The notes: generated by a model not told the origin, from the sequence alone. Shown: positions 1-10,517, counted from the stretch's first letter. The stretch is DNA of 17,144 nucleotides from an uncultured Acidimicrobiaceae bacterium (GCA_903919215.1 CAIXHI010000474.1:1-17144), one strand, 5' to 3'. A program made the numbers and translations.

Positions 1-47
1 ACCAACGACGGCATGAAGAGAGCAGGGGCGCGAGGCGTCGGCGCAAC

Positions 48-53
48 TACAGT
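48..53 (+). promoter_or_regulatory. Probable -10 element of kgd (leaderless)
   Basis: TACAGT matches TANNNT and lies 8 bases before the GTG of kgd. No Shine-Dalgarno sequence is seen. It overlaps by two bases a 10-bp palindrome, GTCGATCGAC (52-61), that abuts the start codon. No clear -35 is visible. The spacing fits a transcript that starts at or next to the start codon. Confidence 0.4.
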
Positions 54-61
54 CGATCGAC

Positions 62-3658
<3,597 letters not shown>

Positions 3659-3670
3659 GTCGCGTCGCTC

Positions 3671-5317
3671 TCAGGTGAACGGCTCGGTGGCCCAGGTGTG
3701 GGCCGCCGGGTCGTATGCGCACACGTCCGTCAGCGAGTGGTACCGGCTCCAGCGGCGCACCCGTTCGGCGTAGTCCTCGGCGGATGGCGCGAGATCCCAG
3801 AACTCGGGGATCCCGCCGGAGTACCCGTTCGCAGTCGGCAGTCGCCGGGTCTGGGCGATGATCATCGCGTCGACGTTGCGCACCACATCGGGCGTGGATT
3901 CCGTCGGCAGGATCACGAAGCTGTGGCAGGCGGCAGGGGGTTGCGGCGCATCGCGAATCAGCGCCAACTCCCGCTCGTGATGCACCTGAGCATGGTTCCC
4001 GATGTTCGCTTGTTCGAACGCAAGGAGCGCACCGAATGCCAGTAGCAGTCGCGGCGTTCGGCGTGTCGATGCGCGCTCACCGACTCCGAGCACGACGGCA
4101 CTGGCGGCGATTGCCAACACCGCAACGAGGCCGGTGACGATCTGGATCCGGTCAACCGCACGCAGTGCGCGCGCTCCGGGCACGAACATCCAGATCGCGC
4201 GCCACATGGAGAAGTTGCCGATCCTCACCGGCAGCACGACGAAGATCAGTGCGACGGTCAACAGCGACCGCGCCGCCGCAGTGCGCACCGACGTGTCGCC
4301 CTTGCATCGTCGTGCGACGAGCACCGCACACACGACGAGCGCACCGAACAGGAGCGGCGTGATCGCGGTAGTGGTCTCGACCTGGCGCAGCGTGGCTGCG
4401 TCGCTCGTGAGCCACTTCAGTAAGCGACCCCACACGAAATTCTTGTCACCGACGTTGAGCACGGCGGTGACCGTGGGGGACAGGGCAGCGACTTCATTGA
4501 AGCTGCGCCCGCCCGTGCGGTCGAGGATCGGGAGATAGGTGAGAGCAAACGGGATCATGACCAGCGTGAAGCCGCCAGCGCCAGCCGCGATCGGTCGCCA
4601 ACAGCGAATGGCCAGGGTGCGCGCGGGGCGTTCGGGGAGGCGGGAGCGCAGGTGCACGGTCATCCTCAGGGTCAACATCGTGGCGGCGAACAACGTGAAC
4701 CACCCGATGTAGAACGTGGAGTAGACGAGGAGTCCGAGGAGCACTCCCGTGAGCGCCGCCCACCACGCCTCGCTACGACGGGTGGGCGCCGAGAAGATGT
4801 GGGCGCCGGCGAGGATGATGAGCGGCACCCAATACACGGAGAACAACTGCAGGTGGCCTGCTTGGATCGCGAGGTTGTTGGCGAACGTGAAGACGTAGGC
4901 CAACGCGATCGCCGGCCCGCGGTGGGCGCCGATGAGTCGGGTGCACACGCGATAACAACCGACGAACCCGATCAGGCTCATGAGTACCAGCATCCACTGG
5001 GTCGCCAGGTAGCGATCGAGCCCGATCAGCCGCAGTGGCGCGTAGAGCACCTCGTCGAGCAGGAACGTGTCGGACAAGCCGAGGGTGTTCGTCAGCGGAT
5101 GGAAGAAGTTCGGCGACCGCCAACTCTGATTGCCGCGGAGCACCTCCAACCAGTGTTCGTGCAGCAGCGTGATCAGTCGGCTATCGCCGGGCTCGCCAGT
5201 GAGACGCTCGAACCCAGAGGTCAGAACCAGCCGAAAGAACACGACCGCGCCGATGCACCATGCGCCCACGACTGCGAGCCATTCCCGCAGCGCCGGCAAC
5301 CGGTGGCGTGCGGTCAT
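3671..5317 (-). CDS. Polytopic membrane protein, GT-C/YfhO-like
   Basis: Integral membrane protein of 548 residues with about 10-11 predicted helices. The first is around residues 13-33, and the series ends with a hydrophobic helix before ANIGNHAQVHHE. A polar C-terminal part of about 120 residues follows. The loop after helix 1 carries an acidic GEPGDSRL (Asp45), then an extracytoplasmic-looking stretch with SPNFFHP. That architecture resembles GT-C membrane glycosyltransferases, which use lipid-linked sugar donors and have a catalytic acid in the first outer loop. I cannot assign donor or acceptor. The reading frame is open upstream to 5809, but that part lies wholly inside the HAD gene. 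The ATG at 5317 overlaps the HAD stop as ATGA and has a GAGG three bases before it, so translation is probably coupled. The stop at 3671 leaves 12 bp to kgd. Confidence 0.8.
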   Translation of the reverse strand: MTARHRLPALREWLAVVGAWCIGAVVFFRLVLTSGFERLTGEPGDSRLITLLHEHWLEVLRGNQSWRSPNFFHPLTNTLGLSDTFLLDEVLYAPLRLIGLDRYLATQWMLVLMSLIGFVGCYRVCTRLIGAHRGPAIALAYVFTFANNLAIQAGHLQLFSVYWVPLIILAGAHIFSAPTRRSEAWWAALTGVLLGLLVYSTFYIGWFTLFAATMLTLRMTVHLRSRLPERPARTLAIRCWRPIAAGAGGFTLVMIPFALTYLPILDRTGGRSFNEVAALSPTVTAVLNVGDKNFVWGRLLKWLTSDAATLRQVETTTAITPLLFGALVVCAVLVARRCKGDTSVRTAAARSLLTVALIFVVLPVRIGNFSMWRAIWMFVPGARALRAVDRIQIVTGLVAVLAIAASAVVLGVGERASTRRTPRLLLAFGALLAFEQANIGNHAQVHHERELALIRDAPQPPAACHSFVILPTESTPDVVRNVDAMIIAQTRRLPTANGYSGGIPEFWDLAPSAEDYAERVRRWSRYHSLTDVCAYDPAAHTWATEPFT

Positions 5318-5949
5318 TCGCCTCGGCTGTCGAATCCGAGGAGCGCGGACAGGTCGGCGATGGCCTGCGCTGCGTTGAGCACCTTGATCGTGGACATCCC
5401 CATGGCCGCGGCCGGCTTGAGATTGATGCCGAGGTCGTCGAGGAAGATGCACTCGTGTGGATGCACCTGCAGGAGTTCGCAGGCGATCTCGTAGAAGCGC
5501 ACCTCTGGCTTGCGCACACCGACCTTGGCGCTCTCGACCACTGCGTCGAAGCGGGCCATCACGGCAGTCAACGCGGCTTCGCGCTCGGGGTCTGCACGCG
5601 GCAGCGACATGTTGTTGGTGAGACAGGCAACCTTGTAGCCCGCAGCCTTCACCCTGTCGAGCAGCGCGACCATCTCGGGACGGATCGAACCACCGAGCAA
5701 ACCGAGCACGTGTGCACCGGGAACGCGGTGGCCGAGCGCCTCGGACTCGTCGGCGAATCGGCGGTCGAACTCTGCCGGCGACACTTCGCTGCGCTCCAGC
5801 AGTGCCCACGCGTTGTCGTGCGGGTTGGTGGCGTTGACCGTGCGGATGTGGTCGAGCGGTACGCCGTGCTCGGTTTCGTATTGGTTGAACGCTTCGAACG
5901 GACTGCTGAGGATGACCCCACCGAAGTCCCAGAGGACGGCTTTCTTCAC
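5314..5949 (-). CDS. HAD-IA family hydrolase (probable phosphatase)
   Basis: Predicted cytoplasmic haloacid-dehalogenase superfamily hydrolase of 211 residues. Motif I is LWDFGGVIL with nucleophile Asp8. Motif II is CLTNN. Motif III is the Lys of VGVRKPEVRFY. Motif IV is IFLDDLGINLKPA. An alpha-helical cap lies between motifs I and II, as in subclass IA. The residue two after the nucleophile, usually Asp (the general acid in phosphatases), is Gly10. DFGGV variants of this kind are known in the ACAD10/epoxide-hydrolase-like HAD branch, so catalysis may differ from a plain phosphatase; the substrate is unknown. The start is GTG (5949-5947), since the only nearby ATG (5956) is out of frame. It is the first gene of a two-gene operon with the membrane protein and diverges from the NYN gene across 25 bp. 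Confidence 0.9.
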   Translation of the reverse strand: MKKAVLWDFGGVILSSPFEAFNQYETEHGVPLDHIRTVNATNPHDNAWALLERSEVSPAEFDRRFADESEALGHRVPGAHVLGLLGGSIRPEMVALLDRVKAAGYKVACLTNNMSLPRADPEREAALTAVMARFDAVVESAKVGVRKPEVRFYEIACELLQVHPHECIFLDDLGINLKPAAAMGMSTIKVLNAAQAIADLSALLGFDSRGE

Positions 5950-5955
5950 CGGGGC

Positions 5956-5983
5956 ATCGTAGGCTGCGTCAGGTATGCCTCAA
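5956..5983 (-). promoter_or_regulatory. Promoter of the HAD-membrane protein operon
   Basis: Reading the minus strand, TTGAGG (5983-5978) is followed by a 16-base spacer, then TACGAT (5961-5956), six bases, and the GTG at 5949. This is a good sigma70-type match with spacing that predicts a leaderless transcript. The -35 lies inside the first codons of the divergent NYN gene. Confidence 0.5.
5960..5965 (+). promoter_or_regulatory. Possible -10 element of the NYN gene
   Basis: TAGGCT fits TANNNT and lies nine bases before the ATG at 5975, slightly longer than the other cases in this window. It shares two bases with the opposing -10 (5956-5961). No -35 is evident. The promoter could equally lie inside the HAD coding sequence. 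Confidence 0.25.
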
Positions 5984-7198
5984 CATGTCGTCGTCGACGG
6001 GTCGAACATCGCCACCGAAGGGCGCACCCTCCCCAGCCTCAAACAACTGAACGAAGCCGTGCTCGCGTTCATGGACGAGCACCCTGATTCGCTCATCACG
6101 GTCGTCGTCGATGCCACGTTCGGTCACCGCATCGATTCGAAGGAGAGCGTCGAGTTCGACGACGCGGTCGCCAACAACGAACTCGTCGCACCGCCTGCCG
6201 GCGCGATCGGGCGTGGCGATGCCTTCGTGCTGAGTATCGCCAACAAGGCCAAGGCAACCATCCTGTCGAACGACAGCTTCCAGGAGTTCCACGGTCAGTA
6301 CGACTGGCTGTTCGACGAGGGTCGTCTGATCGGCGGCAAACCCGTGCCGCATGTGGGTTGGGTGTTCGTCAACCGTCTGCCCGTACGTGGGCCGCTCAGC
6401 CGCAAGGTGATGAGCGAGGCCAAGCGCAAGCGAGGTGCGAAGGCGGGTGACGAGACCGTGCGCGTCGGCAGCCCCGAGAGCAGTCGCCCGATGCCGGTGC
6501 CCAAGGCGCCGCCGCCCGGACCGGCCAGGGTGGTCAAGGAGCGCGGTCAGCGCGCTCCGGTGGTGGACAAGGCTCCGGCCAGAGACGCCGCCCCGGCGCC
6601 ACGCAGCACCGTGAACGAGTTGCTCACCTTCCTCACGTTCGTGGGCGTCCACCCCGTGGGAACCAGCGTGAACGCGCTGGTCGATCACTACTCGTCGCAC
6701 GGCGCCTACGTGCGCATCGGCGAGGTCATGGGCTACGTGCCGCTGCGGCTGATGGCGGATCCGGCTCCGCGTAGCGCTCGCGAGTTCATGAAGGTCGGCG
6801 AATCGGTGACGCTCGTGGTCGACAGCTTTGTGCCGGCCAAGCGCAGTATCGATCTGGCGATTCCTGGTGTCGGCAACGCGGTCGCCGCGGTAGCGCCCGC
6901 CAAGCGTGGGGGCACGCGCAAGAAGGCTGCGGCCGCACCGCAGGTGGTGGAGCCGTTGGTTGTGACGCCAGCAGCAACGCGAGCAGCGCCGAAGAAGGCG
7001 GCAGCCACGAAGAAGGTGGCTGCTCCGGTGAAGAAGGTGGCTGCTCCGGTGAAGAAGGTGGCTGCTCCGGTGAAGAAGGTCGCGGCTCCGGTGACGAAGG
7101 CTGCCCCGGTCCAGAAGGTGGCTGCGCCGGTCAAGAAGGTGGCTGCGCCGGTCAAGAAGGTTGCGGCCGCACCGCGACGCGCTCGCACCGCGAAGTAA
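5975..7198 (+). CDS. NYN/PIN (Zc3h12a-like) ribonuclease with S1-like domain and basic repeat tail
   Basis: Predicted RNA-processing nuclease of 407 residues in three parts. Residues 1 to about 140 form an NYN/PIN-like fold with the acidic set expected for metal-dependent RNA cleavage: Asp8 (VVVDGSN), Asp46 (VVVDATFG), Asp82 (GRGDAF) and Asp100 (SNDSF). WVFVNR closes the domain. A Pro/Ala/Lys/Arg-rich linker runs to about residue 210. Residues about 225-298 (GTSVNALVDHY...GAYVRIG...GESVTLVVDSF...SIDLAIP) look like an S1-type RNA-binding domain. From about residue 310 the tail is Ala/Lys/Pro/Val only, with repeats of KKVAAPV resembling histone H1-like tails that bind nucleic acid electrostatically. 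It is followed after 12 bp by xthA, so co-transcription is likely. The substrate is unknown. Domain calls rest on motif reading; the nuclease part is the surest. Confidence 0.85.
   Translation: MPQHVVVDGSNIATEGRTLPSLKQLNEAVLAFMDEHPDSLITVVVDATFGHRIDSKESVEFDDAVANNELVAPPAGAIGRGDAFVLSIANKAKATILSNDSFQEFHGQYDWLFDEGRLIGGKPVPHVGWVFVNRLPVRGPLSRKVMSEAKRKRGAKAGDETVRVGSPESSRPMPVPKAPPPGPARVVKERGQRAPVVDKAPARDAAPAPRSTVNELLTFLTFVGVHPVGTSVNALVDHYSSHGAYVRIGEVMGYVPLRLMADPAPRSAREFMKVGESVTLVVDSFVPAKRSIDLAIPGVGNAVAAVAPAKRGGTRKKAAAAPQVVEPLVVTPAATRAAPKKAAATKKVAAPVKKVAAPVKKVAAPVKKVAAPVTKAAPVQKVAAPVKKVAAPVKKVAAAPRRARTAK
7010..7174 (+). repeat. 21-bp tandem repeat encoding KKVAAPV heptads
   Basis: Three identical 21-bp units (7010-7030, 7031-7051, 7052-7072) are followed by one diverged unit (7073-7093), an 18-bp TKAAPV unit (7094-7111), and three further heptads (7112-7132, 7133-7153, 7154-7174). 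The last full units use GCG and GTC codons where the first use GCT and GTG, so two separate expansions are likely. All units stay in frame in the basic tail of the NYN-S1 protein. Confidence 0.9.
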
Positions 7199-7210
7199 GT
7201 AGGGCTGGCT

Positions 7211-7981
7211 GTGCGTATCGCCACGTGGAACGTCAACTCGCTGAAGGCTCGTCTGCCGCGTGTCGAGGAGTGGCTGACCGATGTGCAGCCCGATGTGCTG
7301 TGCCTCCAAGAGACCAAGATGACCGACGACGCGTTCCCCGGGCTGACGTTCGCGTCGCTCGGCTATGAGAGCGCGCATCACGGGCAGGGTCAGTGGAACG
7401 GTGTCGCGATCCTCTCCAAGGTCGGACTCTCCGATGTGGTCGCCAACTTCGCTGACGGCGCCGAGCCCGATGCCGAGGCGCGCCTCATCACGGCCATGTG
7501 CGGGGGAGTGCGGGTCAGCAGTGTGTACGTGCCCAACGGTCGGTCGCTCGACCACGAGCACTACCAGTACAAGCTGCGCTGGATGGCCCGGCTGCGGGCC
7601 CATGTGGCTGCACAGGGAACGCCAGATGATCAAGTGGTGGTGACGGGCGACTTCAACATCGCCCCCACCGATCTCGACGTGCACGACCCGAAAAAGTTGA
7701 TCGGCGCCACACACGTCAGCCCTGCCGAACGTGCCGAACTGGCAGCACTCTGCGACTGGGGCATGTCCGACCTGTTCCGCATGCACCACGCCGAGGGCAA
7801 GCTCTACAGCTGGTGGGACTACCGCGCCGGTGACTTTCACCAGGGGCGCGGGATGCGCATCGACCTCGTGCTTGGCACTCCATCGGTGGCCCAGCGCTGC
7901 ACGTTCGCGATCGTCGACCGCAACGCTCGCAAGGGCACCTCGCCGTCGGATCACGCGCCGGTGATCGTCGACCTCGTCTAG
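7211..7981 (+). CDS. xthA: Exodeoxyribonuclease III (AP endonuclease)
   Basis: Base-excision repair enzyme that cleaves 5' to abasic sites and removes 3'-blocking groups and 3' nucleotides. It is full length for the ExoIII family at 256 residues. The motifs are in order: NVNSLKAR with Asn7, LQETK with metal ligand Glu34, GDFNIAP with Asp147 and Asn149, RIDLVLGT, and the C-terminal SDHAP with catalytic Asp247-His248. The start is GTG at 7211, giving the canonical MRIATWNVNSLK N-terminus; TAGGG six bases before it is a weak ribosome binding site. The gene sits 12 bp after the NYN nuclease gene and is probably in its operon. It converges on the helicase gene with both stop codons inside CTAG (7978-7981). 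Confidence 0.97.
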   Translation: MRIATWNVNSLKARLPRVEEWLTDVQPDVLCLQETKMTDDAFPGLTFASLGYESAHHGQGQWNGVAILSKVGLSDVVANFADGAEPDAEARLITAMCGGVRVSSVYVPNGRSLDHEHYQYKLRWMARLRAHVAAQGTPDDQVVVTGDFNIAPTDLDVHDPKKLIGATHVSPAERAELAALCDWGMSDLFRMHHAEGKLYSWWDYRAGDFHQGRGMRIDLVLGTPSVAQRCTFAIVDRNARKGTSPSDHAPVIVDLV

Positions 7982-9807
7982 ACGGGCAGCGGCCGCAGAC
8001 GGGCCGCGGCGGTCTCGGTGATGCCGAGCCGCTGGGCCAGGTCGGCGGCGGACGTCGGAGGGTCGGCGGCGAGCGACCGCAGCACACGATCGGTGCACAC
8101 TGCCGCGTCGGGTTGGCCGGACGCACGGGCGATCGCCGCCCGCCACTCGCGCAGCGCGGCCAACGGGTCGATGGTGCGGGTGGGGCGCGCGGGAGGCACC
8201 ACGACCTCGTCGGCGACACCGCTGTCGGCGACCGCCGCAAGCCAGCGGCTGGGTGCAGCGGGCTTGCCATGGCGGCTGCTCGCGTGGGTGATCGTGAGGT
8301 CGTTGGCCGCGCGTGTGATGGCGACGTAGAACAGGCGGGCCTCTTCGGCGAGTTGGGCAGCGGATGACGCACTGGCATGTGGAACCAGACCGTCCTCGGC
8401 ACCGCACACCACCACACCCCACCATTCACGTCCCTTGGCGGCGTGGAACGTCAAGAGCGACACCGAGTCGCGACGATCGTCGGGTTCGAGGTCGTCGAAT
8501 GGGGTGCGGGCCTCCAGCCACGCCCGGAACGTCCCCGATTCGCCTGAGGACAGGAAGCGGTCGGCCTCCTGCGCCACGCGGCGGGCGATGTCGTCGCCGT
8601 CCAGCAGCACGGCATCGACCCAGCCCGCGAGTTGATCGCGGTTCGTGCAGCGATGCGCATTGGCGAGCGCCGTGTCGAGTGGCGAGCGGCCGGCGGAGCG
8701 TTCGGTGTTGATGCCGTAGCGGGTGAGCGCCGCACCGAGCACGGTGAGCTGCTCGTTGGTGCGTGCCATCACCGCCAGTTCGCTGCCCGAGCGATGGTGC
8801 ATCATGTCGCGCACCCGACGTGCCACCGCGTCGGCTTCGGCATGTTCGTCGGGGAACGGCAGCACCGCGACTGCGGCGGCCGAAGGTTGCCGGCTCTGGG
8901 CGTCATCGAGTTGGCCAGCGGCGGAGAGCACCGCTGCGGCGGCGCGCACGACCTGCGGGGAGCATCGGTAGTTCGACCCGAGACGCACCACCGTGACCCC
9001 CGGATAGCGCAGTTCGACGTCCGCCAGAGTGGACGGGTCGGCTCCGTTCCAGCCGTAGATGGCCTGCCGTGGGTCGCCCACCAAGCACAGGTCGGGGCGC
9101 CCGTCGCGGAGTGCTTCCAACACCGTGTGCTGCAACGGGTTGAGGTCTTGCACTTCGTCGACAAAGAAGTGTCGGTAGCGCCAGCGCACACCTTCGGCCC
9201 ACTGGGGGTCGGTGTGCAATGCGGTCAACGTTTGGTGCAACAGATCGTCGAAGTCGACCACGCCTCGGCGCTGTTTCAGCCGCTCGTAGGCCTCGGCAAG
9301 ATCGGCGAAGCGTGCCGTCGGCACGCTGCTGCGGCGCCGCTCCAGGCGGATGGCCGACTCGTAACGGTCGGGCGCGATCAGCCGGGCACGGGCCCAGTCG
9401 AGGTCGGCCATGGCGCCGTAGGGCTCGCAGGTCAGCTTCAACTGTGTGACGCATTCGCGCATCAACCGCAGCCGGTCGCCCGCCAGCTGGGGGGTTGGCG
9501 CGTTGCGTCCCAGTGCTCTGTCGCTCAGAAGGCGTAGGGCCACGGCGTGGAACGTGCCGGCGTCCACCTGCTCGCGGATGTCCAGTCGGCGCAGGCGCCG
9601 GCGAAGTTCGGCGGCAGCATCGCGGGTGAACGTGAGCGCCAGGACGTGCTGGGGGAGTGCGCTGCCCTCGGCGATGCGGTGCGCGATGCGCCGGGTGAGC
9701 ACAGTCGTCTTGCCCGAGCCAGCGGCGGCGACGATCGCCAGCGGGGCCGCCATGGTGGTGACGGCCTCCACCTGCTGCGGATCGAGGCCGGACAACAGGG
9801 TGCTCAC
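7978..9807 (-). CDS. UvrD2-like superfamily 1A DNA helicase with C-terminal HRDC domain
   Basis: ATP-dependent 3'-5' DNA helicase, probably in repair. In the 609-residue form, Walker A is AAAGSGKTT (Gly30-Lys33), motif II is FVDEVQDLN (about 217), motif III is GDPRQAIYGW (about 245), and motif IV region is SNYRCSP. LLTFHAAKGREW and EEARLFYVAITRA (about 490) are motifs V and VI. Residues about 546-609 (LREWRAAIARASGQP...VLRSLAADPPTSAADLAQRLG) read as an HRDC domain, as in mycobacterial UvrD2. The tetracysteine extension of mycobacterial UvrD2 is absent: the protein stops right after HRDC. Two in-frame GTG codons compete (9816 and 9807). I prefer 9807 because TATCGT lies seven bases upstream; the other would add three residues. 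It converges with xthA and diverges from the PH/SHOCT gene. Confidence 0.92.
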   Translation of the reverse strand: MSTLLSGLDPQQVEAVTTMAAPLAIVAAAGSGKTTVLTRRIAHRIAEGSALPQHVLALTFTRDAAAELRRRLRRLDIREQVDAGTFHAVALRLLSDRALGRNAPTPQLAGDRLRLMRECVTQLKLTCEPYGAMADLDWARARLIAPDRYESAIRLERRRSSVPTARFADLAEAYERLKQRRGVVDFDDLLHQTLTALHTDPQWAEGVRWRYRHFFVDEVQDLNPLQHTVLEALRDGRPDLCLVGDPRQAIYGWNGADPSTLADVELRYPGVTVVRLGSNYRCSPQVVRAAAAVLSAAGQLDDAQSRQPSAAAVAVLPFPDEHAEADAVARRVRDMMHHRSGSELAVMARTNEQLTVLGAALTRYGINTERSAGRSPLDTALANAHRCTNRDQLAGWVDAVLLDGDDIARRVAQEADRFLSSGESGTFRAWLEARTPFDDLEPDDRRDSVSLLTFHAAKGREWWGVVVCGAEDGLVPHASASSAAQLAEEARLFYVAITRAANDLTITHASSRHGKPAAPSRWLAAVADSGVADEVVVPPARPTRTIDPLAALREWRAAIARASGQPDAAVCTDRVLRSLAADPPTSAADLAQRLGITETAAARLRPLPV

Positions 9808-9814
9808 GGCGCTC

Positions 9815-9820
9815 ACGATA
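9815..9820 (-). promoter_or_regulatory. Probable -10 element of the UvrD2-like gene
   Basis: On the minus strand TATCGT is followed by seven bases and the GTG at 9807. The placement suggests leaderless initiation and decides between the two GTG candidates. It lies 18 bp from the opposing -10 at 9839-9844. Confidence 0.45.
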
Positions 9821-9838
9821 GAGGGTGGGTGTGAGAGC

Positions 9839-9844
9839 TATTCT
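9839..9844 (+). promoter_or_regulatory. Probable -10 element of the PH/SHOCT gene
   Basis: TATTCT is followed by six bases and the ATG at 9851, the best -10 match on the plus strand here. No Shine-Dalgarno sequence is present, so a leaderless transcript is likely. Confidence 0.55.
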
Positions 9845-9850
9845 CTGGAC

Positions 9851-10483
9851 ATGCCGTACCCGAAGAAGAATCTCAACGCCAACGAGACCATCGCGCTCGA
9901 CATGCACCCGCACTGGTGGTACTTCGCCGAGCCAGCGCTGTCATTGGTCGGCGCCATCGTCCTGGGCATCGTCGTCGCGTGGCAGCTCGACAGCGGCAGC
10001 GGCAAGGACATCGCCACGTATGTCGTCATCGCCCTGCTCGTCGTCACCGCACTGTGGCTCATCGGTCGCTACTTGAAGTGGGCCACTACCAACTTCGTGA
10101 TCACCTCGCAGCGGCTCATCTTCCGCCAGGGTGTCATCGCCAAGAGCGGTATCGAGATTCCGCTCGAGCGTGTGAACAACGTCAACTTCAACCAGAGCAT
10201 CTTCGAGCGCATGCTCGGCGCCGGCGACTTGCTCATCGAGTCTGGCGGCGAGGACGGCCAGCAGCGTTTCACCGATATCCGCCATCCGGATCAGGTGCAG
10301 AACCTCGTGCACGCGCAGATGGAGGGTCTGGCCATTCGGCGCGGCGGATACGCGGCCGCCGCGACCACCAAAGCGTTGGGCGGAGATGTCACTGAACAGC
10401 TCGAGCGACTTGAGGGAATGCTGCAGCGCGGCACGCTGTCGCAAGAAGAGTTCGACGCTCAGAAGCAGCGTTTGCTGGGCTGA
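9851..10483 (+). CDS. Membrane PH-domain (DUF304-type) protein with C-terminal SHOCT motif
   Basis: Predicted small membrane protein of 210 residues. Two hydrophobic helices (about 22-46 and 52-75) are followed by a bacterial PH-like domain (about 80-165: NFVITSQRLIFRQGVIAKSG...IPLERVNNVNF...GAGDLLIESGG). The C-terminus (about 181-210: EQLERLEGMLQRGTLSQEEFDAQKQRLLG region) is a SHOCT motif, a short helical segment often found at protein ends and thought to mediate oligomerisation. The reaction or partner is unknown; related proteins are usually annotated only as PH domain-containing membrane proteins. The frame is open far upstream (to 9446), but that part overlaps the divergent helicase gene. 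The ATG at 9851 fits both the domain start and the TATTCT element. Confidence 0.9.
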   Translation: MPYPKKNLNANETIALDMHPHWWYFAEPALSLVGAIVLGIVVAWQLDSGSGKDIATYVVIALLVVTALWLIGRYLKWATTNFVITSQRLIFRQGVIAKSGIEIPLERVNNVNFNQSIFERMLGAGDLLIESGGEDGQQRFTDIRHPDQVQNLVHAQMEGLAIRRGGYAAAATTKALGGDVTEQLERLEGMLQRGTLSQEEFDAQKQRLLG

Positions 10484-10499
10484 ACCACCTCAGCTTGAG

Positions 10500-10517
10500 C
10501 CAACTCAGCTGAGTTGG
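10500..10517. terminator. Perfect 18-bp palindrome between convergent genes; possible bidirectional terminator
   Basis: CCAACTCAGCTGAGTTGG is a perfect inverted repeat (7-bp stem, AGCT loop if folded). It starts 17 bases after the PH/SHOCT stop and covers the last codons of the LLM gene. A weaker dyad, CTCAGCTTGAG (10489-10499), precedes it. There is no T-run on either side, so intrinsic termination is uncertain. Confidence 0.4.

Noticed and set aside
52..61. GTCGATCGAC palindrome just before the kgd start as a regulator site
   Set aside because: Ten-base palindromes of GATC and CG steps are common in such DNA, and there is no second copy or known regulator match.
1..61. A gene end upstream of kgd
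   Set aside because: Only 61 bases are available and no frame shows a recognisable C-terminus, so nothing can be supported.
5318..5809. N-terminal extension of the GT-C-like membrane protein
   Set aside because: It lies entirely within the HAD gene in another frame, and its translation is Arg-rich and disordered. The ATGA start at 5317 is followed directly by a normal first transmembrane helix.
7010..7174. A CRISPR or satellite DNA array
   Set aside because: The 21-bp units are contiguous without spacers, keep the reading frame and encode a protein heptad.
5969..8425. 818-codon open frame on the minus strand opposite the NYN and xthA genes
   Set aside because: Its translation is low-complexity and matches no family, while the plus strand encodes two clear proteins. 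Long antisense frames are expected in GC-rich DNA.
9843..9853. CTCTGGAC shared just before the starts at 9851 and 15660
   Set aside because: It occurs only twice, with different spacing to the ATG, and no other gene has it. Chance similarity cannot be excluded.
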